The notes under the pieces: generated by a model
Seen by the model: only the letters and a program-made list of their open reading frames with translations
Databases searched by the model: none
What the model was told of the DNA's origin: nothing
Assembly (NCBI GenBank): GCA_900079685.1
Contig: LT599018.1
Span: 826,478-890,477 of the forward strand
Direction of reading: 5' to 3'
DNA: 64,000 bases
From: an uncultured delta proteobacterium
GTDB lineage: Bacteria; Desulfobacterota; Desulfovibrionia; Desulfovibrionales; Desulfovibrionaceae
Translations under genes and position numbers: made by a program
Shown: one piece after another, positions 17,838-27,335 of the stretch
Layout: the number at the start of each line of letters is the position of its first letter
Position numbering within the stretch: the first letter of the stretch is position 1

Positions 17838-19165
17838 CCGACAACGCCACCCCCGACTCCCAAACGCCCGAACCCCAAATTTCCGAGCAACCCCCCGCGC
17901 CCAAACGCACGGGCGGGTTCTTGAAAAAATTCCTCCTCTTCCTGCTGTTGCTGACGGCCGGAGCGGGCGGTTACTGCGCCTATGACGCCTATACCTTTGT
18001 GAACACGCCCGCCTCGGCGGACCCCAAGGACATCACCATCGACATCCTGCCCGGCGCGACCTTTGACCGTGTGGCCTGGGATCTTTACAAAGCCGGGGCC
18101 CTCAAGGACGTTTTCCGCTTCCGCGTCATGGCGAAACTACAAAAAAAACTCGGCGCGATCCAGGCCGGGGAGTTTACGGTCAATACCGGCTGGACGCCGA
18201 GGCAGCTCCTTACCCACCTGACGTCCGGCAAGGCCAACCTGTACCGCCTGGCATTACGCGAAGGCCTTCCCTGGTGGGAGGTGGCGAAGCTGGTGGAAGA
18301 AGGCGGGTTTGCCACGGCCGCCGATTTCGAAGCCGTGATCCACGACCCCGAATTCCTGCGCCAGTATGGCATCCCCTTTGCCAACGCCGAAGGGTTCCTG
18401 TACCCGGAAACCTATCTTTTACGGAAACCCAAGGATATCGGCGGCCGGGCCCAGGCGGAAACAGTGGCCCGTATTCTGGTGGAAATGTTCTGGAAGCGGA
18501 CCTGGCCGGAACTGACCCAATTCGCGGCAGCCAATACCAGCGCCAAGGGTACGGCCATATACCTGCCCGACTTCACGCTGAAAAACGGCGTGCCCGTGCG
18601 CGTGACGCCGCAGGCCGCCCCTGCCCAACCGGCCTCGCCTGCCGACGGCGCGCCGCAAACGCCCCCTGCCCAATCAAACACGCCATCAGGTAGCGCCACG
18701 CAAACAACCCCGCCAGCTCCGGCGCCGCCGCTGCTGGTTCCGGTTTCCGCCGAAAACCTGCGCTACCTTGTCATTCTTGCATCCCTGGTGGAACGGGAAA
18801 CGGGCGTTACCGAGGAACGCGCCCGCGTAGCCGGGGTTTACGCCAACCGGATGCGGATCGGCATGCTGCTCCAGTGCGACCCGACCATCATCTACGGACT
18901 GGGCAAAAACCAGAGCGGCCCCATCCGCAAATCCCAGCTGGAAGATGAAAAGAATCCCTACAACACTTACAAGCATCCGGGGTTGACGCCCGGCCCCATC
19001 TGCTCGCCCGGCGCGGCGTCCATCCTGGCCGCCGTGGCCCCGGAAGACCACAAGTACCTGTATTTCGTGGCCACGGGCAAACCCGACGGCACCCACACCT
19101 TCAGCACAAATTTACGCGACCACGAAAAGGCCGTCTCAGTCTACCGCGCGGCGCAAAGACGATAA
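17834..19165 (+). CDS. mltG: Endolytic murein transglycosylase MltG
   Basis: A 443-residue inner-membrane enzyme that cuts nascent glycan strands and sets peptidoglycan chain length. A cytoplasmic Pro-rich N-terminus (~30 residues) precedes one membrane helix (~32-52), then a LysM-like region and the YceG catalytic domain. The catalytic Glu is in LASLVERETGV; GLTPGPICSPG and YLYFVATG are conserved. An unusual insertion of about 60 residues, rich in Pro, Ala, Gln and Thr (~240-300), separates EGFLYPETYLL from the catalytic segment. Coupled to ruvX by ATGA and convergent with priA, ten bases away. Confidence 0.92.
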   Translation: MTDNATPDSQTPEPQISEQPPAPKRTGGFLKKFLLFLLLLTAGAGGYCAYDAYTFVNTPASADPKDITIDILPGATFDRVAWDLYKAGALKDVFRFRVMAKLQKKLGAIQAGEFTVNTGWTPRQLLTHLTSGKANLYRLALREGLPWWEVAKLVEEGGFATAADFEAVIHDPEFLRQYGIPFANAEGFLYPETYLLRKPKDIGGRAQAETVARILVEMFWKRTWPELTQFAAANTSAKGTAIYLPDFTLKNGVPVRVTPQAAPAQPASPADGAPQTPPAQSNTPSGSATQTTPPAPAPPLLVPVSAENLRYLVILASLVERETGVTEERARVAGVYANRMRIGMLLQCDPTIIYGLGKNQSGPIRKSQLEDEKNPYNTYKHPGLTPGPICSPGAASILAAVAPEDHKYLYFVATGKPDGTHTFSTNLRDHEKAVSVYRAAQRR

Positions 19166-19175
19166 CCCTTTCGCA

Positions 19176-21575
19176 TCACAACATATTCACCGGATCAAGG
19201 TCGAGCGCGAGCCGCAACGTGCCGGACCGGCCGGCTTTTTGTTGCGCGAGGAGGTAGAGATCCCGCACCGGCCCCCAGGATTCCGCCTTTATCAGGCAAT
19301 GGAACCGCCGCATGCCCCGCAACATCGCGATCGGGGCGGGAGCCGGACCCAAAACCGTCAAACCCGCCTCGCGCGCCTTGGTCCGGACAGCCTGGGCCAC
19401 CTCCTGCATCAGGAGTTCCCCCTTGGGGGAATCCTTGGCGAAGCTCATACGCAAGAGCGCCAGCCGCACGAAGGGCGGGTATTTCCGCTTCTCGCGCCGG
19501 GCGATTTCCTGGGCGTAAAACCCGGCGTAGTCCCCGGTTTTGACGAATTCCCAGCAATAATGGCCGGGATCGCGCGTCTGGATGACGACCTCCCCGGCCT
19601 TTTCGCCCCTGCCGGACCGGCCGGAAGCCTGCACCAGGAGCTGGAACGTCCGTTCCGCCGCCCGGTAATCGGGCAGGTTGAGGCCGAGGTCGGCGTCCGC
19701 AGCAATCACCAACGTCACGTCCGGGAAATGATGCCCCTTGGAAAGCATCTGCGTGCCGACCAGCACCTGGGCTTCCTTGCGGGCAAAGGCGTTTAAAATG
19801 GATTCCACCATGCCGGGCCGCCGCGTGCTGTCGCGATCCAGCCGCAGGATGCGCGTGCCGGATTTCAGGAGGGGGGCCAGGCTTTCCTCAAGCTTTTCCG
19901 TACCTTCGCCCATGGGCAGAAAATGCATGCCGTTGCAGGACGGGCAGGGAGCCGGATACGGCTGGGAATGGCCGCAGTAATGACAGACGGCCCGCTCGCG
20001 CCCCTTGTGGTACGTCAGGCTGATGGAGCACTCCGGGCATTGCAGCACCTTGCCGCAGTCCAGGCAGTACATGAGCGGCGCATATCCCCGCCGGTTCAAT
20101 AAAATGACCGCCTGATCGCCCCGCTCCACGCAGGCGGCAAGCGCGGCGACGCTTTCCGGGGCAAGCACGCCGTCCGCCGACGCGCCGAGGCCCTTTGCCA
20201 CGGAAACCAGCCGGACGGAAGGCAAGGTGCCGCCGCCGACGCGGTCGGGCAAGGTATGCAGGGGAAAAAGCCCCTCCTGGGCGGCGTGAAATGTTTTCAC
20301 GTCCGGCGTGGCGGAACCGAGAACAAGCAGCGCCTTTTCCGTGGCCGCCCTGTACCAGGCGACTTCCTTGGCCTGGTACGGCAACCCCTCATCCTGCTTG
20401 AAAGAAGTGTCGTGCTCCTCGTCCATGACGATGGCGCCCAGGTTGGCGACGGGCAAAAACAACGCCGAGCGCGTGCCCACAACCAGGCAGGCGGCATCGC
20501 GGGCCGCGACGGACCGGAAGGTATGGTCGCGCAAAACGGCGGTCTGGTACCCGTGGTAGAGATAGACCGGCGCGTCCGGCAGGTGTTCTTTGGCGTCGGC
20601 AAAGAGTTTGTGGGCGAGCGCCACTTCCGGGGCCAGCAGCATCACGGAACGGCCCCGCGCAAGGCAGGCGGCGGCCAGCGCCATATAGACGACGCTCTTC
20701 CCGCTGCCCGTGACCCCGTGCAGGAGGTGCGTCGCGGCCTCCCCCCTTTCCAGACAGGCGCGAAACGCCTCAAGGGCGGCGTCCTGCTCCGCCGTCAGAT
20801 CAAAGGCAACCGCCAGGGAAACGGCCTCGGAAGAAAGCGCGGCATGGGCCGGGGGTGGCGTTTCCGCCGCCGCTATGCAAACAAGCCCGCGTTCCGCCAA
20901 GAGAGCCAGGGCGGCGGCGCCCTGCGCGCCGAGGTCGTCCGCCAGCTTGCGGCGGCTGACCGCCCCGTGGCTGTACAGATACTCGAGAACCTCCATTTGC
21001 CGCGCCGCCCGTGGGCGTACCGGCCAGGGCGGGTCCTGGCCCAGGGAACAGATCTCGTTTTCCAGGGGGTCGTCAACCGCGCCAAGGCACACGGCATCCC
21101 CGCGCATCCAGGCCCCGGCGCAGGAGGCCAGAGCGGCATCATCAAGACCGGCCATGGCGAGCGGCGCGACGTCCTTCCCCATGCCTTCGCCCAGGAAGCG
21201 GATGCGGGCCTTGCCCGTCCGCAGGGGGGAAGGCAGCACGGTCCCGAGAATGCGGCCCATGGGGACGGATTGCCTTAAGGCCAGCTGGCGGACCAGATCG
21301 AGGTATTCCGGGGAAAGAAGCGGGTGCCGCTCAAGGGGCCACAAAAGATTTTTCAGGCCGGGCGGGGGCGGGTCTCCCTCGCCTTCCCCGCGCAGGGCAA
21401 GGATGACGGCGGCCCTGCTCCCCCTGCCAAGGGGCGCGGCAACCCGCATCCCCGCGCTCCAGGCTTCGCGGGGAAGATACGGCGGCAGGCCGTAGGTCAG
21501 GACACTGAACGGCGGGCTCAGCAGCACGGCGTCGGCGAGAACGGTTCCCTGCCCCTTGTTTGCAAACCGCTGCAT
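19176..21575 (-). CDS. priA: Primosomal protein N' (replication restart helicase)
   Basis: A 799-residue superfamily 2 DNA helicase that reloads the replisome at collapsed forks. Visible features: Walker A GVTGSGKS (~287), DEEHD Walker B (~383), and the paired-cysteine zinc region with CLDCGKVLQCPECS and CHYCGH...CPSC (~500-540). Helicase motifs such as GTQMLSKGHHFPDVTLV and QASGRSGRG follow. The start at 21575 (MQRFANKG) leaves a normal-length protein; the frame is open for another 68 codons upstream without family similarity. It lies 83 bases after galU with a hairpin between. Confidence 0.94.
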   Translation of the reverse strand: MQRFANKGQGTVLADAVLLSPPFSVLTYGLPPYLPREAWSAGMRVAAPLGRGSRAAVILALRGEGEGDPPPPGLKNLLWPLERHPLLSPEYLDLVRQLALRQSVPMGRILGTVLPSPLRTGKARIRFLGEGMGKDVAPLAMAGLDDAALASCAGAWMRGDAVCLGAVDDPLENEICSLGQDPPWPVRPRAARQMEVLEYLYSHGAVSRRKLADDLGAQGAAALALLAERGLVCIAAAETPPPAHAALSSEAVSLAVAFDLTAEQDAALEAFRACLERGEAATHLLHGVTGSGKSVVYMALAAACLARGRSVMLLAPEVALAHKLFADAKEHLPDAPVYLYHGYQTAVLRDHTFRSVAARDAACLVVGTRSALFLPVANLGAIVMDEEHDTSFKQDEGLPYQAKEVAWYRAATEKALLVLGSATPDVKTFHAAQEGLFPLHTLPDRVGGGTLPSVRLVSVAKGLGASADGVLAPESVAALAACVERGDQAVILLNRRGYAPLMYCLDCGKVLQCPECSISLTYHKGRERAVCHYCGHSQPYPAPCPSCNGMHFLPMGEGTEKLEESLAPLLKSGTRILRLDRDSTRRPGMVESILNAFARKEAQVLVGTQMLSKGHHFPDVTLVIAADADLGLNLPDYRAAERTFQLLVQASGRSGRGEKAGEVVIQTRDPGHYCWEFVKTGDYAGFYAQEIARREKRKYPPFVRLALLRMSFAKDSPKGELLMQEVAQAVRTKAREAGLTVLGPAPAPIAMLRGMRRFHCLIKAESWGPVRDLYLLAQQKAGRSGTLRLALDLDPVNML

Positions 21576-21616
21576 CGGAATTGGTCTCGTATGCTGTTTC
21601 GGGATATAAAGCGAAA

Positions 21617-21647
21617 GAGCCGCGGGACGACCGGCGTCCCGCGGCTC
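21617..21647 (-). terminator. Hairpin between galU and priA
   Basis: GAGCCGCGGGAC (21617-21628) pairs with GTCCCGCGGCTC (21636-21647). On the minus strand it follows the galU stop by 11 bases and is followed by TTTCGCTTT, so it is a moderate terminator that may let some transcripts continue into priA. Confidence 0.65.
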
Positions 21648-21658
21648 CGGATTGCCGT

Positions 21659-22549
21659 TTAGCCTTTTCGCTGCGCGGCGGCGTATTCCATAACAATTTC
21701 GAGCCTGGCGAGCAGACTGTCGCGGATTTCCTCGTCGTGCAGCCCGAAATAGATGTTGGCGGTGAGATAATCCACCCAATCGCCCGCGTCGAACCGGCTG
21801 CCCTTCATTTTGACGGCCAGCATGCCCTTGTCCGCCGCGAGGTGGGCAAGGGAGTCGGTCAGCTGGATTTCCCCGCCGTGGCCGGGTTCCGCTTTTTCAA
21901 GGTAGTCAAAAATATCCGGGGTCAGGATGTAACGGCCCACGATGGCGAGGTTGGACGGCGCTTTCTCCACCGGGGGCTTTTCCACCATCTCGGTGATGCG
22001 CCAGATGCCGGGCTCTACCCTGTCGCCCGCCACGATGCCGTAACGGTTGACCTTGTTCTTCGGCACTTCCATGACCCCGATGCAGGGCATGCCGGTTTTG
22101 TTGACCACTTCCAGGAGCTGGGAAAGGCCCGTATGGTCGCCGAACATGAGGTCGTCCCCCACGCAGATGCCGAATGCCTCGTCGGAACGGACGACGTCCT
22201 TGGCGCACAGAACCGCGTGCCCGAGGCCGAGCTGCTTTTTCTGGCGGATGGAAATGACGTTCACCATCTCGGCAACGGCCCGCACCGTGGCAAGGAGTTC
22301 CTTTTTGCCCCCGCGCTCGAGCACGGCCTCCAGTTGCAGGTTGTAGTCGAAGTGGTCCTCGATGGCGTGTTTGTCCTTGTTGGTGATGAACACCACGTCC
22401 TTTACCCCGGCCTGGATAGCCTCTTCAACGACATATTGCACCACGGGCTTGTTGTAGATGGGCAACATCTCCTTGGGGATATTCTTCGATGCGGGAAGCG
22501 AACGCGTTCCCCACCCGGCCACGGGAATGACTACTTTCCGAATATTCAT
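21659..22549 (-). CDS. galU: UTP-glucose-1-phosphate uridylyltransferase
   Basis: A 296-residue nucleotidyltransferase making UDP-glucose for surface polysaccharides. The N-terminal VIPVAGWGTRSLPASKNIPKEML is the substrate-binding motif (the usual GxGTRxLP is kept), followed by KPVVQYVVEEA; GDDLMFGD holds the metal-binding Asp. AAGGAG precedes the ATG. It is monocistronic or read through into priA. Normal length. Confidence 0.95.
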   Translation of the reverse strand: MNIRKVVIPVAGWGTRSLPASKNIPKEMLPIYNKPVVQYVVEEAIQAGVKDVVFITNKDKHAIEDHFDYNLQLEAVLERGGKKELLATVRAVAEMVNVISIRQKKQLGLGHAVLCAKDVVRSDEAFGICVGDDLMFGDHTGLSQLLEVVNKTGMPCIGVMEVPKNKVNRYGIVAGDRVEPGIWRITEMVEKPPVEKAPSNLAIVGRYILTPDIFDYLEKAEPGHGGEIQLTDSLAHLAADKGMLAVKMKGSRFDAGDWVDYLTANIYFGLHDEEIRDSLLARLEIVMEYAAAQRKG

Positions 22550-22944
22550 ACCAACTCCTTCTTCGCGTCAGTGCAAATCCTTGGGCAAATCCGTTCTCTA
22601 TCGTCAGATGTATCAGAACTTGCGGGAAAAGTCGCAGCCGGCACGCGCGTTCTGATAATTTTTTCCGGTCTCGCGCATAAAGTTCCTTATCATACATGAC
22701 TGTCACGAGCCCGTAAAGGAGCCTTATTCAAGAGCGGCAACCTGTTTTGCCGCCCGTGCCGGGTCTTCCCGCTCAAAATGCCAATGTGTCCTGCATACAT
22801 ACCACCGCGCCCTTGCGTTATCGCCTCTACAACACATTGTAAGATAATACTTTTTTGATCTTTGCGATTTACAAAATATTCCGGTATATTTGATAACCTT
22901 AGCAGCATGCCGCATCATTTCATGAGTGAATGACGGGGGGACGC
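22550..22944. promoter_or_regulatory. Divergent intergenic region galU / mltB-like
   Basis: No gene is supported in these 395 bases. A small hairpin GCGGCAA-CCTGTT-TTGCCGC lies at 22734-22753. Toward the plus-strand gene, TTGCGA (22862-22867) and TATATT (22885-22890) are spaced by 17 bases and could be its promoter, with a start near 22897. The AT-rich stretch 22840-22905 is consistent with that. Confidence 0.45.
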
Positions 22945-24303
22945 ATGAACACGCCGCAGACCAGCCTGGCGCTTTCCAGGACCCGCAGGACGACGCTGGC
23001 CTTGAGCCTCGTTATTTTTTTCGCGGGCCTGTGCGCATTCGGTTTATGGGACAACCCCTATTTGCCGCAAATATCACGGGCGGCGGCTCCCGCCGAACCG
23101 TCCGAGGAAGAACTGCCGCAGCCAAAGCCCCTGCAAACGGAACGGGAATACGTGCCCGCGGAAACGGTGACCATTACCCCGCCGCCTGCGTCCGATGACG
23201 GCGCGGCCCAGGAAAGCCCGGCCCCGAGCGCCGAAGCACAGCAGGCGCAAGAAAAAAGGCCGGAACCGGCAGTGGAAGGGAAGACAGCGGCCCAACCCGT
23301 GGCGCAGCCCCCCGCCACACCCGCTCCCGGCGCCCTCTCCTGGGCTCCGCTCATCGCGCGCCTTGCGGCTGACGGGTTTGACGCCCGGCAGATGGAAGAT
23401 CTTTTCGCGTCCCTCAAAAGCCCTCCCCTGCCGGAGTTCATGGCGCAAAAGGCCATTGAGCTCTATGGGCGCTACGGCAAAGCCATCCTCAATGTTACCG
23501 ACGAGGATCGGGTCAAATTCGCCCCGCCCGACTACACCCGCATTGCGGGCGGCATGACAGTGGCCTCGGGCCGCCGGACCATGGAAGCGAACAAAAGTTT
23601 TTACGAAGGGCTGTATAAACGGTACGGCGTGCCCGCCCCGTTTATCATAGCCATCATGATGGTGGAAACCGGGCTCGGCGCGGAAGTGGGGAAACAAAGC
23701 GCCCTCCTGGCGCTGGGCAGCATGTCCGTTACCAGTTCCCTCGACGAGGTTCTGCCCGTCATCACGGGGCTTAACTCGAACAGAGACGAAATCCGGGAAC
23801 TGCTCAAAGCCCGTTCCGACTGGGCCTACGGCGAGCTTAAGGCCCTTATCGAATACGCGCGGGCCGTGGGCAAGGATGCCGCGACCGTTCCCGGCTCCAT
23901 CTACGGGGCCATAGGCATTTGCCAGTTCATGCCGAGCAATATCCCGAATTATGCTGTCTCCACCAACAAAGCCAGGCCGACTCCGGACCTGTTCGTTCTG
24001 TCGGACGCGGCGGCCAGCGTGGCCTGCTACCTCTCCGCCCACGGCTGGAAAAAGGCGCAGACGCCCTCGGCCCAAATAGCCGTGCTGCGGTCTTACAACC
24101 ACTCCGATGTCTATGCGTCCACGGTCTACGGAGTGGCGACGGCGCTCATAGCCCCCTCCACTCACCGGGGAGCGGAAAGCGCGCGCAAGGGCGGGAACGC
24201 CGTGAGCGCCGCGCGGGAAAGCGCGCGGGCCAGCATCCCGGCAAACGCCAAAAAAGCCAAACCCATGGACGATCTGCCGAATTACAAAGACCTTCTCAAA
24301 TGA
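22945..24303 (+). CDS. Lytic murein transglycosylase, MltB family
   Basis: A 452-residue envelope protein with an N-terminal membrane anchor (about residues 17-35, LALSLVIFFAGLCAFGLW), a Pro/Ala/Glu-rich linker to ~130, and an SLT_2 (MltB-like) domain. The catalytic Glu is in IMMVETGLGAEVGKQSALLALGSM; the substrate-groove motif IGICQFMPSNIPNYA is also present. It should cleave glycan strands to 1,6-anhydro ends. Unlike MltB of E. coli it has a helix anchor, not a lipobox. The ATG at 22945 follows GGGGGGA closely; an in-frame ATG at 22930 is possible. Confidence 0.85.
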   Translation: MNTPQTSLALSRTRRTTLALSLVIFFAGLCAFGLWDNPYLPQISRAAAPAEPSEEELPQPKPLQTEREYVPAETVTITPPPASDDGAAQESPAPSAEAQQAQEKRPEPAVEGKTAAQPVAQPPATPAPGALSWAPLIARLAADGFDARQMEDLFASLKSPPLPEFMAQKAIELYGRYGKAILNVTDEDRVKFAPPDYTRIAGGMTVASGRRTMEANKSFYEGLYKRYGVPAPFIIAIMMVETGLGAEVGKQSALLALGSMSVTSSLDEVLPVITGLNSNRDEIRELLKARSDWAYGELKALIEYARAVGKDAATVPGSIYGAIGICQFMPSNIPNYAVSTNKARPTPDLFVLSDAAASVACYLSAHGWKKAQTPSAQIAVLRSYNHSDVYASTVYGVATALIAPSTHRGAESARKGGNAVSAARESARASIPANAKKAKPMDDLPNYKDLLK

Positions 24304-24334
24304 CAAAAAGCCGGGATCACCCGGCTTTTTGTCA
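24301..24334. terminator. Intrinsic terminator including a stop codon
   Basis: TGACAAAAAGCCGGG (24301-24315) pairs with CCCGGCTTTTTGTCA (24320-24334) around ATCA. The TGA stop of the transglycosylase gene is part of the stem. The T5 run follows the GC core on the plus strand. Confidence 0.85.
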
Positions 24335-24637
24335 TTCCGCCTTTTTCACCCGCAGCATCGTCACCGTGCAATGCGTGCTCAAGGTTTACCCCGCCAGGCA
24401 ACAACCCGCCAAAACACAAAGCCACGGGAAACGCTGTCAGCCTGCGCCCCTCGGCGGTTGCGGGTGTTTTCCCAAAGAGTTCAGCGCCTTCTGAGTGGCT
24501 GAGCGTTTTTTATAGGCATTTTCCTCTGAAAAGTGTACTACTTGGGAGAAGGAAAGTCTTCACTGGCGCTGTCTGGCGGTGTTTGGTACAACGCGTATTC
24601 GCGCGGCAGTCCCGTTTAGCTTGGAAGGAGAGAGCCC
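24335..24637. other. Intergenic region before ald
   Basis: These 303 bases hold no supported gene. The first half is GC-rich; the second contains GCGTTTTTTATAGG near 24505 and the GGAAGGAGAG ribosome site of ald at the end. I could not identify a convincing promoter or riboswitch. Confidence 0.4.
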
Positions 24638-25756
24638 ATGAAAATCGGATGCCCCAAAGAAGTCAAGGATAACGAAAATCGGATCGGGTTAACCCCCAAC
24701 GCCGTCCATGCTTATGTGGCCGCGGGGCATACGGTGTATATCGAAAAAGGCGCCGGCGCGGGGTCCGCTGTTCCGGATGAAGAATATGCCGCGGCCGGAG
24801 CCGTTATACTGCCCGATGCCGACGCCGTCTGGTCCTCCTCGGACATGATCGTCAAGGTCAAGGAGCCTATGCCTGAAGAATACGGCAGGATGCGGGAAAA
24901 CCAGATCATTTACACATACTTCCACTTCGCCGCGAATGAAACGCTCACCCGCGCCTGCATGGAAAAGAAGATTATCGCGCTTGCGTATGAGACGGTCGAG
25001 GAAAACAACAATCTGCCCCTCCTCAAACCCATGAGCGAAGTGGCCGGGCGCATGGCCGCCCTCATGGGCGCTTTTTATCTTGCCAAACCGCACGGCGGGC
25101 GCGGCACCCTGCCCATGGGCGTAACCGGCCTGGCTCCGGCGGACGTGCTCATCATCGGCGGCGGGGTCGTGGGCATCAACGCCGCCCGAGTTGCCGCCGG
25201 GTACGGCGCGAACGTGACCATTCTCGACGTCAACCTGAACCGCCTGGAATATCTCGGCCAGGTCCTGCCCCGCAACGTCGACCCGATTTTCAGCGACGAG
25301 GTCAACCTCAAACACTTCCTGGGAACGGCGGACATCGTCGTGGGCGCTGTGCTCATCCCCGGCGCCGTGGCGCCCAAACTCATCAAAAGGGAGTATCTCA
25401 AACTGATGAAACCCGGCTCCGTCCTGGTGGACGTGGCCATTGACCAGGGCGGCTGCAGTGAGACATCCCGCCCGACAACCCACAGCGATCCCATCTACGT
25501 CATAGATAACGTTGTCCACTACTGTGTGGCGAACATGCCCGGTGCGTACGCCCGCACCGCCACTTTCGCATTGAACAACGCCACCATCCGCTACGGCCTG
25601 ATGCTCGCGAATAAAGGAGCGGAAAAAGCCTGCCGGGAAAATCAGGCGCTGAAACTGGGCCTCAATATGTACAAGGGAAGCATCACCTTCAGGGCCGTGG
25701 CCGAAGCATTCGGCCTGATGCACGAATACAGGGACGTCGACACGGTCATTGCCTAA
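24638..25756 (+). CDS. ald: Alanine dehydrogenase
   Basis: A 372-residue NAD-dependent enzyme interconverting alanine with pyruvate and ammonia. MKIGCPKEVKDNENRIGLTP holds the conserved substrate-binding Arg. KVKEPMPEEY, the Rossmann motif IIGGGVVGINAA (~170), and the DVAIDQGGCSETSRPTTHSDP and NMPGAYARTATFALNNAT blocks are near-invariant in Ald. A strong ribosome site and a strong terminator bound the gene. In anaerobes with lactate and pyruvate metabolism it can run in either direction; the following brnQ suggests an amino-acid-use locus. Confidence 0.96.
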   Translation: MKIGCPKEVKDNENRIGLTPNAVHAYVAAGHTVYIEKGAGAGSAVPDEEYAAAGAVILPDADAVWSSSDMIVKVKEPMPEEYGRMRENQIIYTYFHFAANETLTRACMEKKIIALAYETVEENNNLPLLKPMSEVAGRMAALMGAFYLAKPHGGRGTLPMGVTGLAPADVLIIGGGVVGINAARVAAGYGANVTILDVNLNRLEYLGQVLPRNVDPIFSDEVNLKHFLGTADIVVGAVLIPGAVAPKLIKREYLKLMKPGSVLVDVAIDQGGCSETSRPTTHSDPIYVIDNVVHYCVANMPGAYARTATFALNNATIRYGLMLANKGAEKACRENQALKLGLNMYKGSITFRAVAEAFGLMHEYRDVDTVIA

Positions 25757-25775
25757 CAGGATGTTAAACCAATAC

Positions 25776-25806
25776 CCTGCGGGCCGCTCGAGCCCGCAGG
25801 TTTTTT
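25776..25806 (+). terminator. Intrinsic terminator of ald
   Basis: CCTGCGGGC (25776-25784) pairs with GCCCGCAGG (25792-25800) and runs straight into six Ts. It ends only ten bases before the brnQ start codon. Confidence 0.9.
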
Positions 25807-25816
25807 AAATTACTGC

Positions 25817-27127
25817 ATGAAACAACTCAGCATCAATTCCATTATCGTTGGTTTCGCTCTTTTTTCCATGTTCTTCGGCGCGGGCAACATCATATTCCCG
25901 CCGTATGTCGGCCTTGCCGCCGGCCCCGAATGGTTCACGGGTTTTCTCTGTTACTACATGGCGGACGTCGGCCTTGCCCTGGTCGCGGTTTTCGCCATGC
26001 TGCGCACCGAAAGCATCGACAAGGTGGAGAGCATCATGGTCCGGCTGGGGGATATTCCCGCCAAAACCATGATGGTTGTCATCCTCGTCTGCATCGGCCC
26101 CCTCCTCGCCATGCCGCGCACCTGCGCCACGACCTTTTCCATGGCCATCGTGCCGCTGACGGGAACGGACGCTCTCTGGGCGTCGCTTCTCTTCACCGTT
26201 GTTTTCTTCGGCCTTACCCTGGCGTTTTCCATCAGGGAGTCCGCCCTTGTGGATCTTGTGGGCCGGTATCTTACGCCGCTCCTGGTTTCCGGCCTGCTCC
26301 TGATGATCGTCATGGGCACGGTCACCCCCATCGGCCCGATCAGCGAGATGCCGAAAATCGACAACGTTCCCTTGATGGGGATAAACGCCGGTTACCAGAC
26401 CCTGGACGTTCTGGCGATCATCGTTTTCGGCCTGCTCATCGTCAACGCCATGAAGGCCAGGGGCTACTCCACGCCCCGCATGAAATTCATTTCCGTGGGG
26501 CTGGCGAGCCTCATTGCCGGGCTGTTTCTTTTCATCGTCTACGGGGGCCTGTGCTATCTTGGGGCGACCATTTCCACCATGTACCCGGAAAACGTGGACA
26601 AGGGCATACTGGTAATGGCCATATCCACCCGGATTTTCGGCTCCGTGGGCGCGGGTATTCTGAGCATCCTCATCGGCCTGGCCTGTCTTACGACGGCCAT
26701 CGCGCTGGCAGGCTCCATGGGAACGTTTTTCAGCACCCTGACAAACGGCAAACTGCCCTACAAGGCCGGCGTCATAATCGCCTGCCTTTTCAGCGCGGCA
26801 GTCGCCAACTTCGGGCTGAACAACATTATCGCCCTGGCCGCGCCCATCCTGACCATCGTGTATCCCGGCGTGCTCGCGGTCATCCTTCTCTCGCTGTTTG
26901 ACACCAGGATCAAAAACGACAACGTGTTCCGGTTTGCCGCCGGCGGCGCCATGGCCGTCAGCTTTTGCGAAGTCATGGGCTGGTACTGGCCGGAGACCTT
27001 CGCCTTTATCAAGGCCCTTCCCTTCCAGGGGCCGGGGCTCGGCTGGCTGCTCCCTTCCGCCGTCTGCGCCTTGGCCGGAGCGTTCGTCAAACCATCCACC
27101 CCAAAGAACGCCTATTCCAGCCGGTAG
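25817..27127 (+). CDS. brnQ: Branched-chain amino acid carrier BrnQ
   Basis: A 436-residue inner-membrane permease of the LIVCS family, which takes up leucine, isoleucine and valine with Na+ or H+. The start matches the family: IIVGFALFSMFFGAGNIIFPPYVG. About twelve hydrophobic segments follow, with GPLLAMPRTCATTF and the LTTAIALAGSMGTFFS segment. No Shine-Dalgarno is visible; the ATG is ten bases after the T-run of the ald terminator, so it depends on read-through of ald transcripts or on a promoter hidden in ald. Leu/Ile/Val preference is from the family, not the sequence. Confidence 0.92.
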   Translation: MKQLSINSIIVGFALFSMFFGAGNIIFPPYVGLAAGPEWFTGFLCYYMADVGLALVAVFAMLRTESIDKVESIMVRLGDIPAKTMMVVILVCIGPLLAMPRTCATTFSMAIVPLTGTDALWASLLFTVVFFGLTLAFSIRESALVDLVGRYLTPLLVSGLLLMIVMGTVTPIGPISEMPKIDNVPLMGINAGYQTLDVLAIIVFGLLIVNAMKARGYSTPRMKFISVGLASLIAGLFLFIVYGGLCYLGATISTMYPENVDKGILVMAISTRIFGSVGAGILSILIGLACLTTAIALAGSMGTFFSTLTNGKLPYKAGVIIACLFSAAVANFGLNNIIALAAPILTIVYPGVLAVILLSLFDTRIKNDNVFRFAAGGAMAVSFCEVMGWYWPETFAFIKALPFQGPGLGWLLPSAVCALAGAFVKPSTPKNAYSSR

Positions 27128-27163
27128 CGGCCTGGTTTGTGCGCCCGGGTGCACATTAGCCCC

Positions 27164-27227
27164 AAAAAAGGCCCATCCCGTGCGGCGTTCGGTGTCTCAA
27201 TGTACCGAACGCCGCACGGGATGGGCC
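27164..27227. terminator. Perfect 24-bp hairpin after brnQ
   Basis: Arms 27170-27193 and 27204-27227 are perfectly complementary around a 10-base loop. Six As at 27164-27169 make a T-run on the minus strand, so it would be strongest as a minus-strand terminator, though brnQ (+) ends 43 bases upstream. The arms are longer than usual for a terminator. Confidence 0.65.
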
Positions 27228-27335
27228 TGGCGCGGTATTACGCCGCAATGGGCCGCGCCCTCCGGGCCGGACGCTTGCTTTTCACCGCCGTTTGCTCCAG
27301 AGTGCGGGAAATCTGCTGTATCCGGAGGCTCGCCA

